Positions 32,927-43,592 of a DNA stretch of 64,000 nucleotides are shown one piece after another. The stretch covers positions 124,001-188,000 of the forward strand of contig NW_027168320.1 of assembly GCF_040954835.1 (NCBI RefSeq), written 5' to 3'. How positions within the stretch are numbered: position 1 is the stretch's first letter; each line of letters starts with the position of its first letter. Both the position numbers and the translations under genes were made by a program. The DNA comes from Lepisosteus oculatus. Its lineage: Eukaryota > Chordata > Actinopteri > Semionotiformes > Lepisosteidae. The notes beneath the pieces are model-generated. The model saw only the letters and a program-made list of their open reading frames with translations, was not told the origin of the DNA and did not search any database.

Positions 32927-34300
32927 ATGCTAGGAGTGGTAGCCGGAGTGCGGTCTACGCGAGAGAAGCTCGCCCCACACCCAAAGTCCGTCAAGGCCCC
33001 CTGCGCCCTGTGGGAGGCCTTGGAGGTAAAGGACGGGGTGCTGCGCCGGGGGTGCCGGGTACCCTCCAGTGGCGAGGTACGGTGGCAGCTGATGGTGCCT
33101 TGGTCGCTCCGCGGGGCGGTGCTCCGAGCAGTGCATGGCCAGCCGGGCGTGGGGCACTTTGGCGGTAAAAAAACCCTGTAGCGCCTCCGAGGCCATTTTT
33201 ATTGGGGTCTTTGCCACCGGGACGTGGAGTGGTACTGCCGAACGTATGCAGTGTGCGTGGCGCAGAAGGGTCCCCCCGAGCGCTCTCGGGCCCCCCTCCA
33301 ACAACACCAGGTGGGGGCTCCTATGGAGCGGGTGGGGGTGGACGTTTTGGGCCCGTTTCTGCGCACCGAGGCCGGGAACCTCTACGTCTTGGTGGCCATG
33401 GATTATTTTATGAAGTGGCCGGAGGCCTACGCCCTCCCGGACCAGAGTGCCCCCACGGTGGCCGATGCACTGCTGGAGGGGATGTTTGCCAGGCTGGGGG
33501 TGCCGGAGGAGTTACATAGTGACTAGGGGCGTAACTTCGAGTCCCAGGTCTTCGCCAGAGTGTGCCAGTGCCTGGGGATCACTAAGACGCGGACCACACC
33601 TCTGCATCCCCAGAGCAACGGGTTGGTGGCGCGGTTTAATCGTACGCTCACCACCCAGCTGGCCACCCTGGTGTCCCGGCACCAACGGGACTGGGACCGC
33701 CACCTCCCCCTTGCACTCTGGGCGTATAGGACCGTGGTCCAGGAATCCACCGGGTGCACCCCAGCCTCACTCATGCTGGGCCGGGAAATGTGAACCCCGG
33801 TGGACCTGGTCTTCGGCCCGTCGCCCGGAGACGGGTCGGCACCGCTGGCTGGACCGGACTACGAATGGGACCTGCGGCAGCGGATGCAGCAGGTGCACAG
33901 CTTTGCACGGACCCACCTGACACAGGCGGGGGTCCGGCAGAAGCGGCACTACGACCTGCGCTGCAGGGGGCCTGCCTTCCAGCCCGGGGACTCGGTTTGG
34001 GTGTACAACCCGCGCCGCCGCAAATGCCTCAGCCCTAAGCTGGCGCCGTCGTGGGAGGGGCCCGCTGAGGTACTCTGGGTGGTGGGCGAGGTCTGCTACC
34101 GTGTCCGGTTGCGAACACGGGGGAGAGTGGTGGTCCTGCACCAAGACCGGCTGGCCCCCTACCAGGCCCGGGAGGAGGAGCCGTGTGGGGAGGCTCTAGA
34201 GGACCAGCTGGGGCTGGAGCCGGCCGATAGTGGGGCGTCCGTGGGTCGCCAGCCGTCACCGTGGCCAACGGCTTCTCACACAGGGTTCCACAGCAGTTAG
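32927..34300 (+). pseudogene. Gypsy-type (Metaviridae) integrase fragment
   Basis: One continuous frame with in-frame stops near 33179, 33524 and 33791 reads a gypsy integrase. The HHCC finger (HGQPGVGH ... CRTYAVC) is followed by the core: VDVLGPF (first Asp), ELHSD (second Asp) and HPQSNGLVARFNRTL, where the catalytic Glu is replaced by Ala. A C-terminal PGDSVWVYNPRRR and VVVLHQDRLAPYQ follow. Reverse transcriptase, gag and LTRs are absent. It is much more GC-rich than its surroundings. No frameshift is present. Confidence 0.88.
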
Positions 34301-34361
34301 CCGAGTACGAGTACAGCCTGAGGGGGGTGTTCGACGTCGGCGAGACGCCAGACGCTTCAGG

Positions 34362-35398
34362 TTTTTAAGGAGTAAGAGTGCAGGGGGTCTAAACCTGCGA
34401 TCCAGTGTGTTGAAGTATTTCACAACACTACCCCTAGCACATCTGGAAATAAATCCTCATAATGATTATTGCCCTGGGCATGTACCAAAAAATCACTGAG
34501 CATATATATATATATATCACTGTGTTGAAGCTAGAGACACAGAATAAGTGCAAACACATACAGTGTTCCTGCACCTTTGACCTCATCCAGAATGTATCGT
34601 TTTTTGAAAGGGATTGCTGTCAGAATGCACAACTGAATCCCAAACAGAATCTCTAGTCAAATATGATCATTTGTGAAACAGGCAAATGAGTCTCTCAGGT
34701 GCCCATTGCTCATTTTCAGACACAATTATGCAATACTTTCACCATGCGTTGAGCAATAGGGATTAAAGATACCAGAGGTAAGGTTAAAAGTGATTCTGAG
34801 GTGCAACACATCAGTGATACAGCTAGGCATCTGAAATGCGGGGTTTGAGAGCCCTTCAGGGAACACCGTACCCTAAAGGTACCAAAAGTCCACTAGTATA
34901 AGCATTAAGTCACTGTCACCCCTGTTACAATGTGATTGCTACATATCTTCATTTCTTTGGTTTTTAAGGAGTAAGAGTGCAGGGGGTCTAAATCTGCGAT
35001 CCAGTGTGTTGAAGTATTTCACAACACTACCTGTAGCCCGTCTGCATTCTGATTATTGACCTGGGCATGTACCAATAAATCACTGAGCATATATATATAT
35101 ATATCACTGTGTTGAAGCTAGAGACCTTTATGTAATATTATGATGCTAAAATGTCATTTTCACATATATTAATGTAATAAATGATTGCTTATGCTTTATA
35201 AACAAATCTAATTAAAATAAAAGCTTACGTTTTGTATTTAACTTGTACCATAGAACATGATTTGCTTTGTATTTCAAGCCCACAAAGTGTCCAACTGACG
35301 CACTACATGATATAAGGAAGATTATCACATGCATATCGGTATTATCTTTCTTATGAAAATGCATTCCTTTCATTACCTTTTACTTTTTAAAATGAACT
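34362..35398 (+). repeat. Two direct copies of a roughly 600-base repeat
   Basis: 34362-34960 and 34961-35398 both start with TTTTTAAGGAGTAAGAGTGCAGG and share long stretches. The same block is at 14.67-15.11 kb. No coding content was recognised. Confidence 0.75.
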
Positions 35399-35890
35399 CA
35401 AATTGTGTATAATGTAATAATTTAAGTAGAATAGATTCTAATAATATAATGATCCAGTGTGTTGCACTACTTCACTGCTTCACTGCTCTATGCCGTCTGG
35501 AAATAAATCCTCAGACTGCTTACTGCCCTGGGCATGTACCAATAAATTACAGGAGCACATCTATATATCACTGCGATGAAGCAGGAGACACACAATCACT
35601 GCAAACACATCCTAAATACAGTGTTCCAGCACCTTTGACCTCATCCAGTACGTATCATTTCTTGAAAGGGATTGCTGTCCGAATGCACATCTGAATCCCA
35701 AACAGAATCTCTAGTAAAATACGATCATTTGTGAAACAGGTAAATGACGGTCTCAGGGGCCCATTCCTCATTCTCAAGACACATCTATGCAGTACGTACA
35801 CCATGCATTGAGCAATAGGGATTAAAGACACCACAGGTAAGGTTAGAAGTCATTCCGACTATATTCTAAAATATTGGACTCATATTCTTA
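35398..35890 (+). repeat. Ile-flanking repeat block, copy 3 (no tRNA)
   Basis: It matches 15117-15610 and 23850-24330, then switches at about 35890 to a SINE-like sequence before reaching the tRNA-Ile part. Confidence 0.75.
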
Positions 35891-35894
35891 TGAT

Positions 35895-36430
35895 GGCAGT
35901 CACTTATGATAGTGACAGAGACGCTGTGTTGTAAAAGGGCGCTGTCTTTTGGATGAGATGTAAAACAGAGGTCACAGCGAGCTGAAAAACACGTTTTGAA
36001 AAGTGTGCTTTTCCTGCCCCAGAAGTTAAATGGGGGTGACCAAAGTTGCCCAAACGTGTTTATTTCTGCTGAAAAACCCGTTTTGACAGCTTCTGCACAG
36101 TGGGGTTAAGGGCTGACTCAGTGGGCTCTAATGAGCCAGGCAGCTACATTGGGATTCCAAGGTTTGAAAAAATACGTTTATTTCGAGCTGAAAAACAAGT
36201 TTTGAAAAGTGTGCTTTTCCTGCCCCAGAAGTTAAATGGGGGTGACCAAAGTTGCCAAAATATGTTTATTTCTCTGTCACTATGCTGGGGAATTGGGACC
36301 CGCACAGACCTCAGGGTGAATGCCCCCCCGCCGGCACCATTAACACCGCTTCCAGCTGGAAGCTTTGTTTTTCCCTGTAGCTCACCCTCATCCGGGTACT
36401 GACCTGGCTCACACCTGCTTAGCTTCAGTG
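35895..36430 (-). repeat. 5S-rRNA-like SINE fragments, rearranged
   Basis: 36290-36430 read on the minus strand has a 5S rRNA-like box region (GCTAAGCAGGTG, CAGGTCAGTACCCGGATGAGGG), as in 5S-derived fish SINEs. 35895-35970 carries the GGCGCTGTCTTTTGGATGAG part in the opposite orientation. A stretch with AAGTTAAATGGGGGTGACCA occurs twice between them (about 35985-36080 and 36185-36275). Confidence 0.55.
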
Positions 36431-36491
36431 GGTTTTCAGTTGCAAGTTGCAAGGGGATGCAAGTGATGGAGCCGCTCGCTGCAAAAGCTAC

Positions 36492-36562
36492 TGCATTGGC
36501 CGGGAATCGAACCCGAGCCTCCCGCGTGGCAGGCGAGAATTCTACCACTAAATCACCAATGC
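36492..36562 (-). tRNA. tRNA-Gly(GCC)
   Basis: A 71-nt cloverleaf matching vertebrate tRNA-Gly-GCC: acceptor GCATTGG/CCAATGC, anticodon loop CTGCCAC, box B GGTTCGATTCC, with TTTT downstream on its strand. The D arm reads TGATTTAGTGG. The flanking SINE-like sequence is shared with the copy at 63910. Confidence 0.92.
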
Positions 36563-36775
36563 TCAGTGCCTGGACCTTCAAAAAAGACGCTTTTTTGGTG
36601 CTCTGTGCAAAACGCGTCGACATCTGCTTCCAGCTGCAAAATGCCATTTGCAGACGCTGAAGAATTTATTTCCAAGGCAGCGGGTACAAGCGATTTGGCG
36701 TTTTAAAACCACCAGGAACAGCAAAGAGGTGCGCTTCTTTGCTTGCGCCAGAACACAACGACAGGAGGTGGACAA

Positions 36776-36857
36776 CGTAGTCGGCAGGATTCGAACCTGC
36801 GCGGGGAGACCCCAATAGATTTCTAGTCCATCGCCTTAAGCACTCGGCCACGACTAC
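36776..36857 (-). tRNA. tRNA-Ser(AGA)
   Basis: An 82-nt class II tRNA, acceptor GTAGTCG/CGACTAC, anticodon loop CTAGAAA, variable arm GGGGTCTCCCC, box B GGTTCGAATCC. The D arm reads GTGCTTAAGG where GTGGTTAAGG is usual. Flanks are related to the Ser-CGA blocks, which suggests a shared origin. Confidence 0.92.
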
Positions 36858-37063
36858 AGCAAACCCCGCCACCGCTGCGTTCTTGCTACAATCTTACCTG
36901 GATCGCGAGGCGCCGGCGGAAGCCTATTTCAAAGTCGTTCTCCGTTTCAAAAAAACATTTCCAAAATACAAGCCTTGCAGACAGACACGCCTCAGAGGAC
37001 TTAAGGGTGGCTTCATGTCGGAATGATAAAGTCTCCCCGTCCGGACATGAAAATGCAACTTTG

Positions 37064-37555
37064 TTACACACAAAAAAAGACTTTCAGAGGCTTCCCGGAT
37101 GTTTCCACCAGATTAAAATATTCACCGACGCAATGTCCATTCTGGAAGTCTGGTTGAAGCGGTTGAAGCGGTTTAGTCGGGATTTGTTCACCGTCCGTGT
37201 AGAGAGCCAGAAAGTTAATGTTGTAGTGTTTAAATTTGAAGGGGTTTTGTGTAAAACTGCCGCTGAATGCCGCTTTGTCCACAAACCCCAAAATTACCAC
37301 TTTGGGTAACTGTCCGAGAAAGAGGTTTTCTTGGTTACACACATGGCTCCCTGCAGGCAGGCTGAAGACTTTCATCTGTACGCGGTCTATGGGGTATTTA
37401 GGTATTTAGTGGTGCGACCGTCAGGAGTGCTTCGGCGTTCACAAACAAAGATGCAGAGAGTACGCTCAGTTTGTGTTCTCCGATGTTGTTCATTAAGCAG
37501 AAAGCATCTCTGTTGCGCGTGAGTTTTATTTTCAGGTCTACGCCATTCAGTAGTC
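37064..37555 (-). pseudogene. Capsid-like gene fragment (Maverick/Polinton or adintovirus type)
   Basis: Minus-strand frames give LLNGVDLKIKLTRNRDAFCL, then LSVLSASLFV, then after a stop and frameshift NQENLFLGQLPKVVILGFVD, FTQNPFKFKHYNINFLALY and DGEQIPTKPLQP. This order resembles the family annotated as uncharacterized F54H12.2-like, linked to the capsid of Maverick/Polinton-type elements; the link is recalled, not searched. Both ends are cut: 37064-37080 runs into a Ser-tRNA flank, and 37556 into a repeat. It is a short inactive relic. Confidence 0.65.
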
Positions 37556-37985
37556 CCAGTGGGCAAAAGACGTATAATATACGTCTATTAAACGCATACC
37601 TTAGACGTCTAAATGTGGTCTACAATTCGTCTAGAATGAAATTCTAATATACGTCTAAAGTTATACGTCAATTATACGTCTATGTTTAGACGTTCATTAT
37701 ACATAAATGGTTGGAGTTCTATTATACGGATAAATTTAGAGGACTATTATACATATATGGTTGGAGTTCCGGATAACTTTAGAGGTCTATTATACGGATA
37801 ACTTTAGAGGACTATTATACGTATATGGTTAGAGGTCTATTATACGTATACCTTTAGAGGTCTATTATACGTATAACTTTAGAGGTCTATTATACGTATA
37901 TGGGTAGAGGTCTGTTATACGGATAACATTAAAGGTCTATTATACGTATATGGGTAGAGGTCTATTATACATCAAAGATAGATTT
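37556..37985. repeat. TATACGTATA-rich minisatellite, possibly in a MITE
   Basis: It begins CCCAGTGGGCAAAAGACGT with several ACGTCTA/TAGACGT repeats. Then follow units of about 24 bases related to AGAGGTCTATTATACGTATA, at least ten imperfect copies to about 37975. The palindromic TATACGTATA core gives it strong hairpin potential. Confidence 0.8.
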
Positions 37986-38980
37986 TATAGGCGTAGAAAC
38001 AAGTAAACCAAGCCAATGATTAGGTTTAGAAATGTATTCTGAAAATACACATTCACACCTGAAACATATGTATTTCAAATTATACATTGTATACAATCAA
38101 TCAACAATCAACATATGGGCAATAATCATAAAAAACACAACTAGTCTTAAACTTCAGCTACAAATTCTGGTAACATGGCAATATACAGTATAGTAATGAC
38201 AAACACAAAACTAATTACATTAACACACTAACTCAAAACCACATTTTGATTCAAATATACATTTTAAAATGTACAACTTCTATATTTCCAAGAAAAAAAA
38301 TATTACAATGGAAGTTAAGACGATTTTTGTCCACTATTTGCAAACCCTGTCTAATTGTCCTAACAGTTAGAACCAAAAACCTATTATTTTCAGTGTCCAG
38401 ATCTCCTGGCCCCCCGTCTTTCATATGCATTCTTCAAGTAACACATTGCATGCTCCTTTATTTCTTTTTCTGTTGATGTAGGGTGGGACTTCAGCACCGC
38501 AGCTAGGAGAAAATTGTATAATATTACTTCCCAAATAAATGATGATTATCTTCTTTAGTATAATCTAAAAAGTGAACGGTTTACTAAGCTCAAAACTGAA
38601 ATAAATGTATAAAATTTGGCTTGCATCATAGCAGTTGAGCAATAAAGTCTGTCCTAATTAAAGAGTACCCAAAGTTTGAAAGTACAACATAGAATAAGAA
38701 TAGAGAAACGGCAAAACAATTTTGTGTCATCTTCCCCATTCACACTATTTTATGTGCCATTTTTTGCTTATTCACGTACTATTTTTATCAAAATAATATT
38801 AAGAAAGATCTGTATGTATTCAGATAGTATTATTATTGTTCATACTTACTCGTCAAAAGAGGATTGCTGAGATATTTGCGGATATACTTCTACGTTTGAA
38901 AAACGTGTCCAAAATTGTGACCAACGAATACTAGCAATGCATTGTGGTATATAACCGGAAAATATGCTGGGTTCGATATT
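37986..38980. other. No gene recognised
   Basis: AT-rich sequence with short open frames that match nothing I recognise, and no clear repeat structure. Confidence 0.4.
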
Positions 38981-38984
38981 TTCT

Positions 38985-40065
38985 CAACGTATGCGTTTAT
39001 TAATGTTGTCGATATTATGGTTGAAATATAACATTGATAATACATCGCGGCTATGTGCCCCCTGCTATGAGCTGATGTGCAATTTTAACGCATGTAGTTA
39101 GTAAGGATCGGTCACTGTTGTATGGTATTATATATAATGACATTATGGAATAGGATGGGGACAGGCCTGGCATCACGGGGGGAGGGGGGAATGTTGCCCC
39201 TTCAGTTTTGGGCAAAAAGATTTACCTAACTTAATTTGCGCCCTAAAAAATAGTTGTACTTTGTCAATGGTCAGACAACACTAAATGACACGAACAGTCA
39301 CTCAGTCTGTTTGATGGGCAGGAGGGCTATCCGTCCAGGAGCTGCACATATCAGTGTCGTTATTGAGTGTCAACATTACGATCCTGTTTGCTCAGGTGGA
39401 CCGATTCCTTGCAGTAGTTTATCATTATACTTAAAATCGTTATATAACTAGGACTAGTTATAGCAGTCTGTGCTTTCTGTTGGTTTTACAACATTTTTTC
39501 TTAACAATTCAGAACGTCCATGTAGCTGCAAAAATGAACGCTTATGGTACTTTTCGCTCCAGGCAATACTCTCCAGTGAGAGTGACGAAAAATGTGAAAC
39601 TGAACTTCATCGCAAATACCAGATTGCTAGTCGATATCTTCTATCATAAAGCACTAATTAATGGCATAGCTGCGAGATTTCATTTGGGTAGCTGCACCGT
39701 ACAGCTCCGTTTCAACCGAAATATCACCCCCGCTCAGAATATCAGACGCCCCCCTACAGATTTTTCCCCGGGCACCGCGCACTGATGGGGGACGGGGTTT
39801 CCAGGAAATGGTATCAACTTTTCTCAAGAAAATAAAAATAGAAACTCTATAGGCACTCAAACATTTTACTGTTTTTTTTTTCAGGCAGGTGGCAAGACCC
39901 CTCCGCAAAACCCTTGTATGCCAAGCTGTGGGCATTGATTCGTCGAATATACGTATATTCACGCCGAAAATACGGCTATACGTATATATACGTCGCCTCG
40001 ACGTATAATCAACGTCGAATTGCAACCGTAAAATCGACGACATTAATAAATGCATATATAACGTC
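38985..40065. mobile_element. Putative non-autonomous DNA transposon
   Basis: About 55 bases near 38985-39040 (CGTATGCGTTTATTAATGTTG) and near 40005-40065 form an imperfect inverted pair. The roughly 1 kb between them has no recognised transposase; a 142-codon minus-strand frame at 39654-40082 has no recognised domain. The target-site duplication was not determined. Confidence 0.45.
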
Positions 40066-40271
40066 GAAAACACATCTAACACTAGGAGTATACGGCACTC
40101 TGCACAGTGTACGAAGTAAATTATTTTCGCAGTAATTAATTTACACGTGTATAATAAATATAGTAAATATAATTAATTACTGCGAAAATAATTTACTTCG
40201 TACACTGTGCAGAGTGCTGTATACTCCTAGTGTTAGATGTGTTTTCGACGTTATATATGCGTTTATTAATG
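40041..40271. repeat. Long palindrome, about 100-base arms
   Basis: 40041-40140 and about 40171-40271 are reverse complements with only a few mismatches (for example GTATACGGCACTC against GAGTGCTGTATAC). The loop of about 30 bases is AT-rich. It lies directly at the left edge of the Asp/Val/Glu/His tRNA block, so it may mark the breakpoint of that block. Confidence 0.88.
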
Positions 40272-40599
40272 TTTATTTCACAGTGTCGTGCACCTTTTCA
40301 TTGCTCTCGCTTTCAGAGCCTCCGCACGGCACACGACTCGACATCAGGAAGCACATTGAAGTGAAAGCAGGGAGCGCTGCGACATGCACTGTGCAGATCC
40401 CGCCACACTAAGAGGTATATAAGCGTCAAAGGCAAGTCATTCCGAGTTGGTCGTTTGTGTTTTCCGTTCAGACGCGAAATGCTGAAATGATCTCTCGGCT
40501 CCTCGGTTGTCATTTCTGCTCCGTAAAGTAATCACAGCACGAGTCGGCTTCCAGCACGGTGGGTCGGGACACAATGCCGGGGGTCGGAGAGCGATGTCT

Positions 40600-40655
40600 T
40601 CCTCGTTAGTACAGGACCTGTCACCTGTCCCCACCTGTCACGCGGGAGACCGGGG
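40600..40655 (+). pseudogene. tRNA-Asp(GTC) pseudogene
   Basis: Starts TCCTCGTTAGTACAGG, then an unrelated GACCTGTCACCTG stretch, then the Asp anticodon arm (CCTGTCACGCGGGAG) and GACCGGGGT. The rest of the T arm and the 3' acceptor are replaced by ACATCAGGACGCGC. The same broken layout recurs at 44005 and 60158. Confidence 0.8.
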
Positions 40656-40808
40656 TACATCAGGACGCGCATTGAAGTGAAAGCAGGATGCGCTGCGACA
40701 TGCACTGTGCAGATCCCGCCACACTAAGAGGTGAGTGGGTCTGTTCGATCACAGCACTAGGCGAATCCCCAATCCCCTTTTGTGCGTGGCGACAGAAGAA
40801 GTCTGGTC

Positions 40809-40881
40809 TGTTTCCGCCCGGTTTCGATCCGGGGATCTTTCGCGTGTGAGGCGAACGTGATAACCACTACACTACGGAAAC
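40809..40881 (-). tRNA. tRNA-Val(CAC)
   Basis: 73 nt, acceptor GTTTCCG/CGGAAAC, anticodon loop CTCACAC. Box B reads GGATCGAAACC: T54 is A, which should weaken TFIIIC binding and the T loop. The same change is in the copy at 44227 but not at 59932. Confidence 0.88.
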
Positions 40882-41332
40882 TGTGGTCAGATGTGCCCAG
40901 CGGCCCAGCGCTGAGCTTCGCCAATGCGATTCAGCTGCTTCCAGTGCCTTTATTGGGGTGCGCTGATGGACCGTGCTGTCTCTCCAGAGACCAGCACGCC
41001 TGTCATGGACGGAGCAGGAAAGATGGCGCCACATTCTACAGCCCTCTCCACGCAATCGACGAAATCGGGCTACTGAAGTGGAGAAAATCGCCTCTCCAGA
41101 AAGTGCAAATATCATCTTGGAGAGTATAAATCCTATTGCCGAAGGTCAGCCCTGTCTACCAGAGTGACCCTCCCACCTCCTGCAGCGATGGTCAGCTCGT
41201 CTCACACGAGAGAAGTTTCGGCTGGAAACAAGCGCCCCCTCTTCTCGCACGTTTTGCACGTTGAGTAGTTTTAATGCGGCTCCTTCGTACACAGTGCTGA
41301 TCTTTTGGAAAGCAGGAGGCAAAATGTACACG

Positions 41333-41404
41333 TTCCCATACCGGGAGTCGAACCCGGGCCGCCTGGGTGAAAACCAGGAATCCTAACCGCTAGACCATAT
41401 GGGA
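41333..41404 (-). tRNA. tRNA-Glu(TTC)
   Basis: 72 nt and, as far as I can judge, identical to the common vertebrate tRNA-Glu-TTC: acceptor TCCCATA/TATGGGA, anticodon loop TTTTCAC, box B GGTTCGACTCC. TTTT follows about 8 bases downstream on its strand. Its inverted partner is at 59409. Confidence 0.95.
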
Positions 41405-41605
41405 GTGCACAACCCTTCTGTTCCGGGCATCATGCAAGCAAACTACAGAAATATGAGAAAACACGCAAGAGAGTTGTCACTCAGAGTGTCGAAGGGTCGA
41501 TGTATACTGGGGCTCAGTTGAAATGCAACGTCAGGACTTTCCCGAATTATGTCACACGAAGAGAGCACAGCCTTTTCCGCCCTGCCACGTGTGTATCGGT
41601 AACTC

Positions 41606-41677
41606 GCCGTGATCGTATAGTGGTCAGTACTTTGTGTTGTGGCCGCAACAACCCCGGTTCGAATCCGGGTCAAGGCA
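41606..41677 (+). tRNA. tRNA-His(GTG)
   Basis: 72 nt, acceptor GCCGTGA against TCAAGGC, with one mismatch where the partner at 59136 has TCACGGC. Anticodon loop TTGTGGC, box B GGTTCGAATCC, TTTT about 14 bases downstream. Functional status is uncertain because of the acceptor mismatch. Confidence 0.88.
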
Positions 41678-42251
41678 GAATAGGGGTGTCTGCTTTTACT
41701 ACTTGCACGAATGAAGGCAAAAAAAAGCCAATTGATGTGAACGAACGGCGCTTTACAGAGGAGTACTGCCTGACTGGATCGTTGATGAACGACAGAGACC
41801 ACTCCGACCTCTTCTCGGGTTTCTTCAATGACTTACTAAGGATCTTCTTCACATTCGCCCATGCAGGGGAAGCCAGTTACACCAAAGCAAACGCAGGAAA
41901 GTGCAATTCAAGCAGAGACCAGGAGGGACTTGTTTACACCGAGAGTGGTCGGAGAATGGAACAATGCGCCCAGCCCTGTTGCTGGAGCCGATTCTTGATG
42001 AGATCTTGGGCTCACTAAGAAGCCCCCGCTGGATGCTAATCTTTCTGTTGTTGTTGCAGGTCCTGCGCTGCTTTTGAGCCGACAGAGCTCGTCCTGATCT
42101 GTCGGCACAGCCCAATTGCAAATGATCGGCTCCGCATACAGAAGGAACGTGCGTTTGGTACAAGAGTGCATGAAGGCACCGGAAATACATTGGGAACAAA
42201 TGACCGGTCGCTCAATACCTCTGTGAAGTACAGGAGCGTGCAAAACGAGGC

Positions 42252-42324
42252 TGTTTCCGCCCGGTCTCGAACCGGGGACCTTTCGCGTGTTAGGCGAACG
42301 TGATAGCCGCTACACCACGGAAAC
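42252..42324 (-). tRNA. tRNA-Val(AAC)
   Basis: 73 nt, acceptor GTTTCCG/CGGAAAC, anticodon loop CTAACAC, box B GGTTCGAGACC. The D arm reads TGGTGTAGCGGCTATC. All stems pair. It is better preserved than its partner at 58489. Confidence 0.92.
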
Positions 42325-42433
42325 CTGCAGGGACTGCTGCTGGTGTCTCGCTTGCGTTTCGGGCTGAGAAAGGGACGCGTCACTTTAGGCAGGGGGCGCT
42401 GGAGAGAGGAACAAAGGGCGCGATGAAACAAAA

Positions 42434-42494
42434 CACCGAAACCCGGGATCTTTAGATCTTCAGTCTAACGCTCTCCCAGCTGAGCTATTTCGGC
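42434..42494 (-). pseudogene. tRNA-Phe(GAA) with T-arm deletion
   Basis: Acceptor GCCGAAA, D arm TAGCTCAGCTGGGAGAGC and anticodon loop CTGAAGA match tRNA-Phe. After CTAAAG about 12 bases are missing, removing the 5' strand of the T arm and most of the T loop including box B. The remainder ends ATCCCGGGTTTCGG. Its partner at 58345 keeps exactly the part lost here. Confidence 0.85.
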
Positions 42495-42499
42495 GGTGC

Positions 42500-42960
42500 A
42501 CAGAGCCCACAGCCACCTGCTCCAGCCTTCCTGTGTTGCGGCATGAGCGCACCAAGAGTAGCGGGAGAGTGTTGCAGGAACGTCACTCAGAAGGAAAGCC
42601 ACCCAGGTGCGCCCTCTGAGCTCTGTCCAGCGCTTCTTCCTCGCATGGACTCCTGCCTGCGACGGGCAGGAAACAATTAGCAAGAACAGAACAACACCCC
42701 ATGGGTGTCTCATGACCACACCTTAGGTTGTGACACGTGCAGGTGTGAGGGGTTGCCGGGCTACTTTGGAGCAGAGCTTGGGTGGAGGGAGGGCGGGAAA
42801 GCAGACAAAGAGGTGACACCTCAAGGTCTGCACGATCACAGCTCTCCGCCGCCCCAGGCTTCCGCTTGATAAGCTGCTGGACACACCCGCCCCTCCTCAC
42901 ACAGACCGTGGAAAAGCCCCCGAGTCGGAGGGCTCTCTCTTCCTCCCAGGAGCTCTTGGA
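42500..42960. other. Arm spacer without recognised gene
   Basis: This GC-rich stretch has open frames on both strands but no recognisable domain. It separates arm A1 from arm A2 and has no counterpart in the right arm. Confidence 0.45.
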
Positions 42961-43520
42961 CACGACGCACAGACAGGGTGCGGGGAGCCGCCGCCTGCAA
43001 ACACGGCTCCAGGCAGGACTCCACTCCGTAGGAGCTGCAGAGCAGAGGAGATGGGGGCAGCTTAGCTCCTGTGCAGAGACCTGAGCTGCTGTTGCTGCAG
43101 ACGCTGTCTTTTCTGCACTCGGGGTAGGAGTGAATGTTGAGTTGCCCTTAGAAATAAAGCAGAGTACTTCAACGGCACGGGTGTGTGTGTGTGCGTGCGC
43201 CCTGGTGATTCTGGGAGACAGATCGAACCTGGGCTAAGAGAGAGGAGGCTTAGCCCTCTTCCATTTGCTACTTCAAAGTTGTACAACCCATTTGTATCTG
43301 CTAGGCGGCGCAGTTGTCGTGCACAAAGAACGCTTTGAAAAGCGTCCAAAGCAAGTCATTCCGAGTTGGTCGTTTGTGTTTTCCGTTCAGACGCGAAATG
43401 CTGAAATGATCTCTCGGCTCCTCGGTTGTCATTTCTGCTCCGTAAAGGAATCACAGCACGCGTCGCCTTCCAGCACGCTGGGTCGGGACACGATGCCGGG
43501 GGTCGGAGCGTGTGATGTCT

Positions 43521-43592
43521 TCCTCGTTAGTATAGTGGCAAGTATCCCCGCCTGTCACGCGGGAGACCGGGGTTCGATTCCCCGACGGGGAG
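43521..43592 (+). tRNA. tRNA-Asp(GTC)
   Basis: 72 nt, acceptor TCCTCGT/ACGGGGA, anticodon loop CTGTCAC, box B GGTTCGATTCC, TTTT within 10 bases downstream. The D arm reads AGTGGCAAGTA where AGTGGTGAGTA is common. Its inverted partner is at 60626. Confidence 0.93.

Larger units (their letters stand above)
40282..42440 (+). repeat. tRNA cluster arm A1
   Basis: The arm carries a broken Asp copy, Val-CAC, Glu, His, Val-AAC and Phe. It is the inverted counterpart of about 58370-60560. By eye the arms differ by scattered substitutions and small indels. Confidence 0.88.

Noticed and set aside
37556-37985. CRISPR-like array
   Set aside because: Units are adjacent imperfect minisatellite repeats without unique spacers, and the genome is eukaryotic.
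39654-40082. 142-codon minus-strand frame
   Set aside because: It runs into the palindrome and has no recognised motif; kept only as a remark under the transposon-like region.
41500-42018. 172-codon frame, repeated at 58795-59313
   Set aside because: It overlaps tRNA-His and is open in both arms only because the arms are recent duplicates; no recognisable domain.
43200-43260. GATCGAACCTGGGCTAAG as a tRNA 3' half (also near 60980)
   Set aside because: Flanking sequence gives no cloverleaf, and the stems do not pair.
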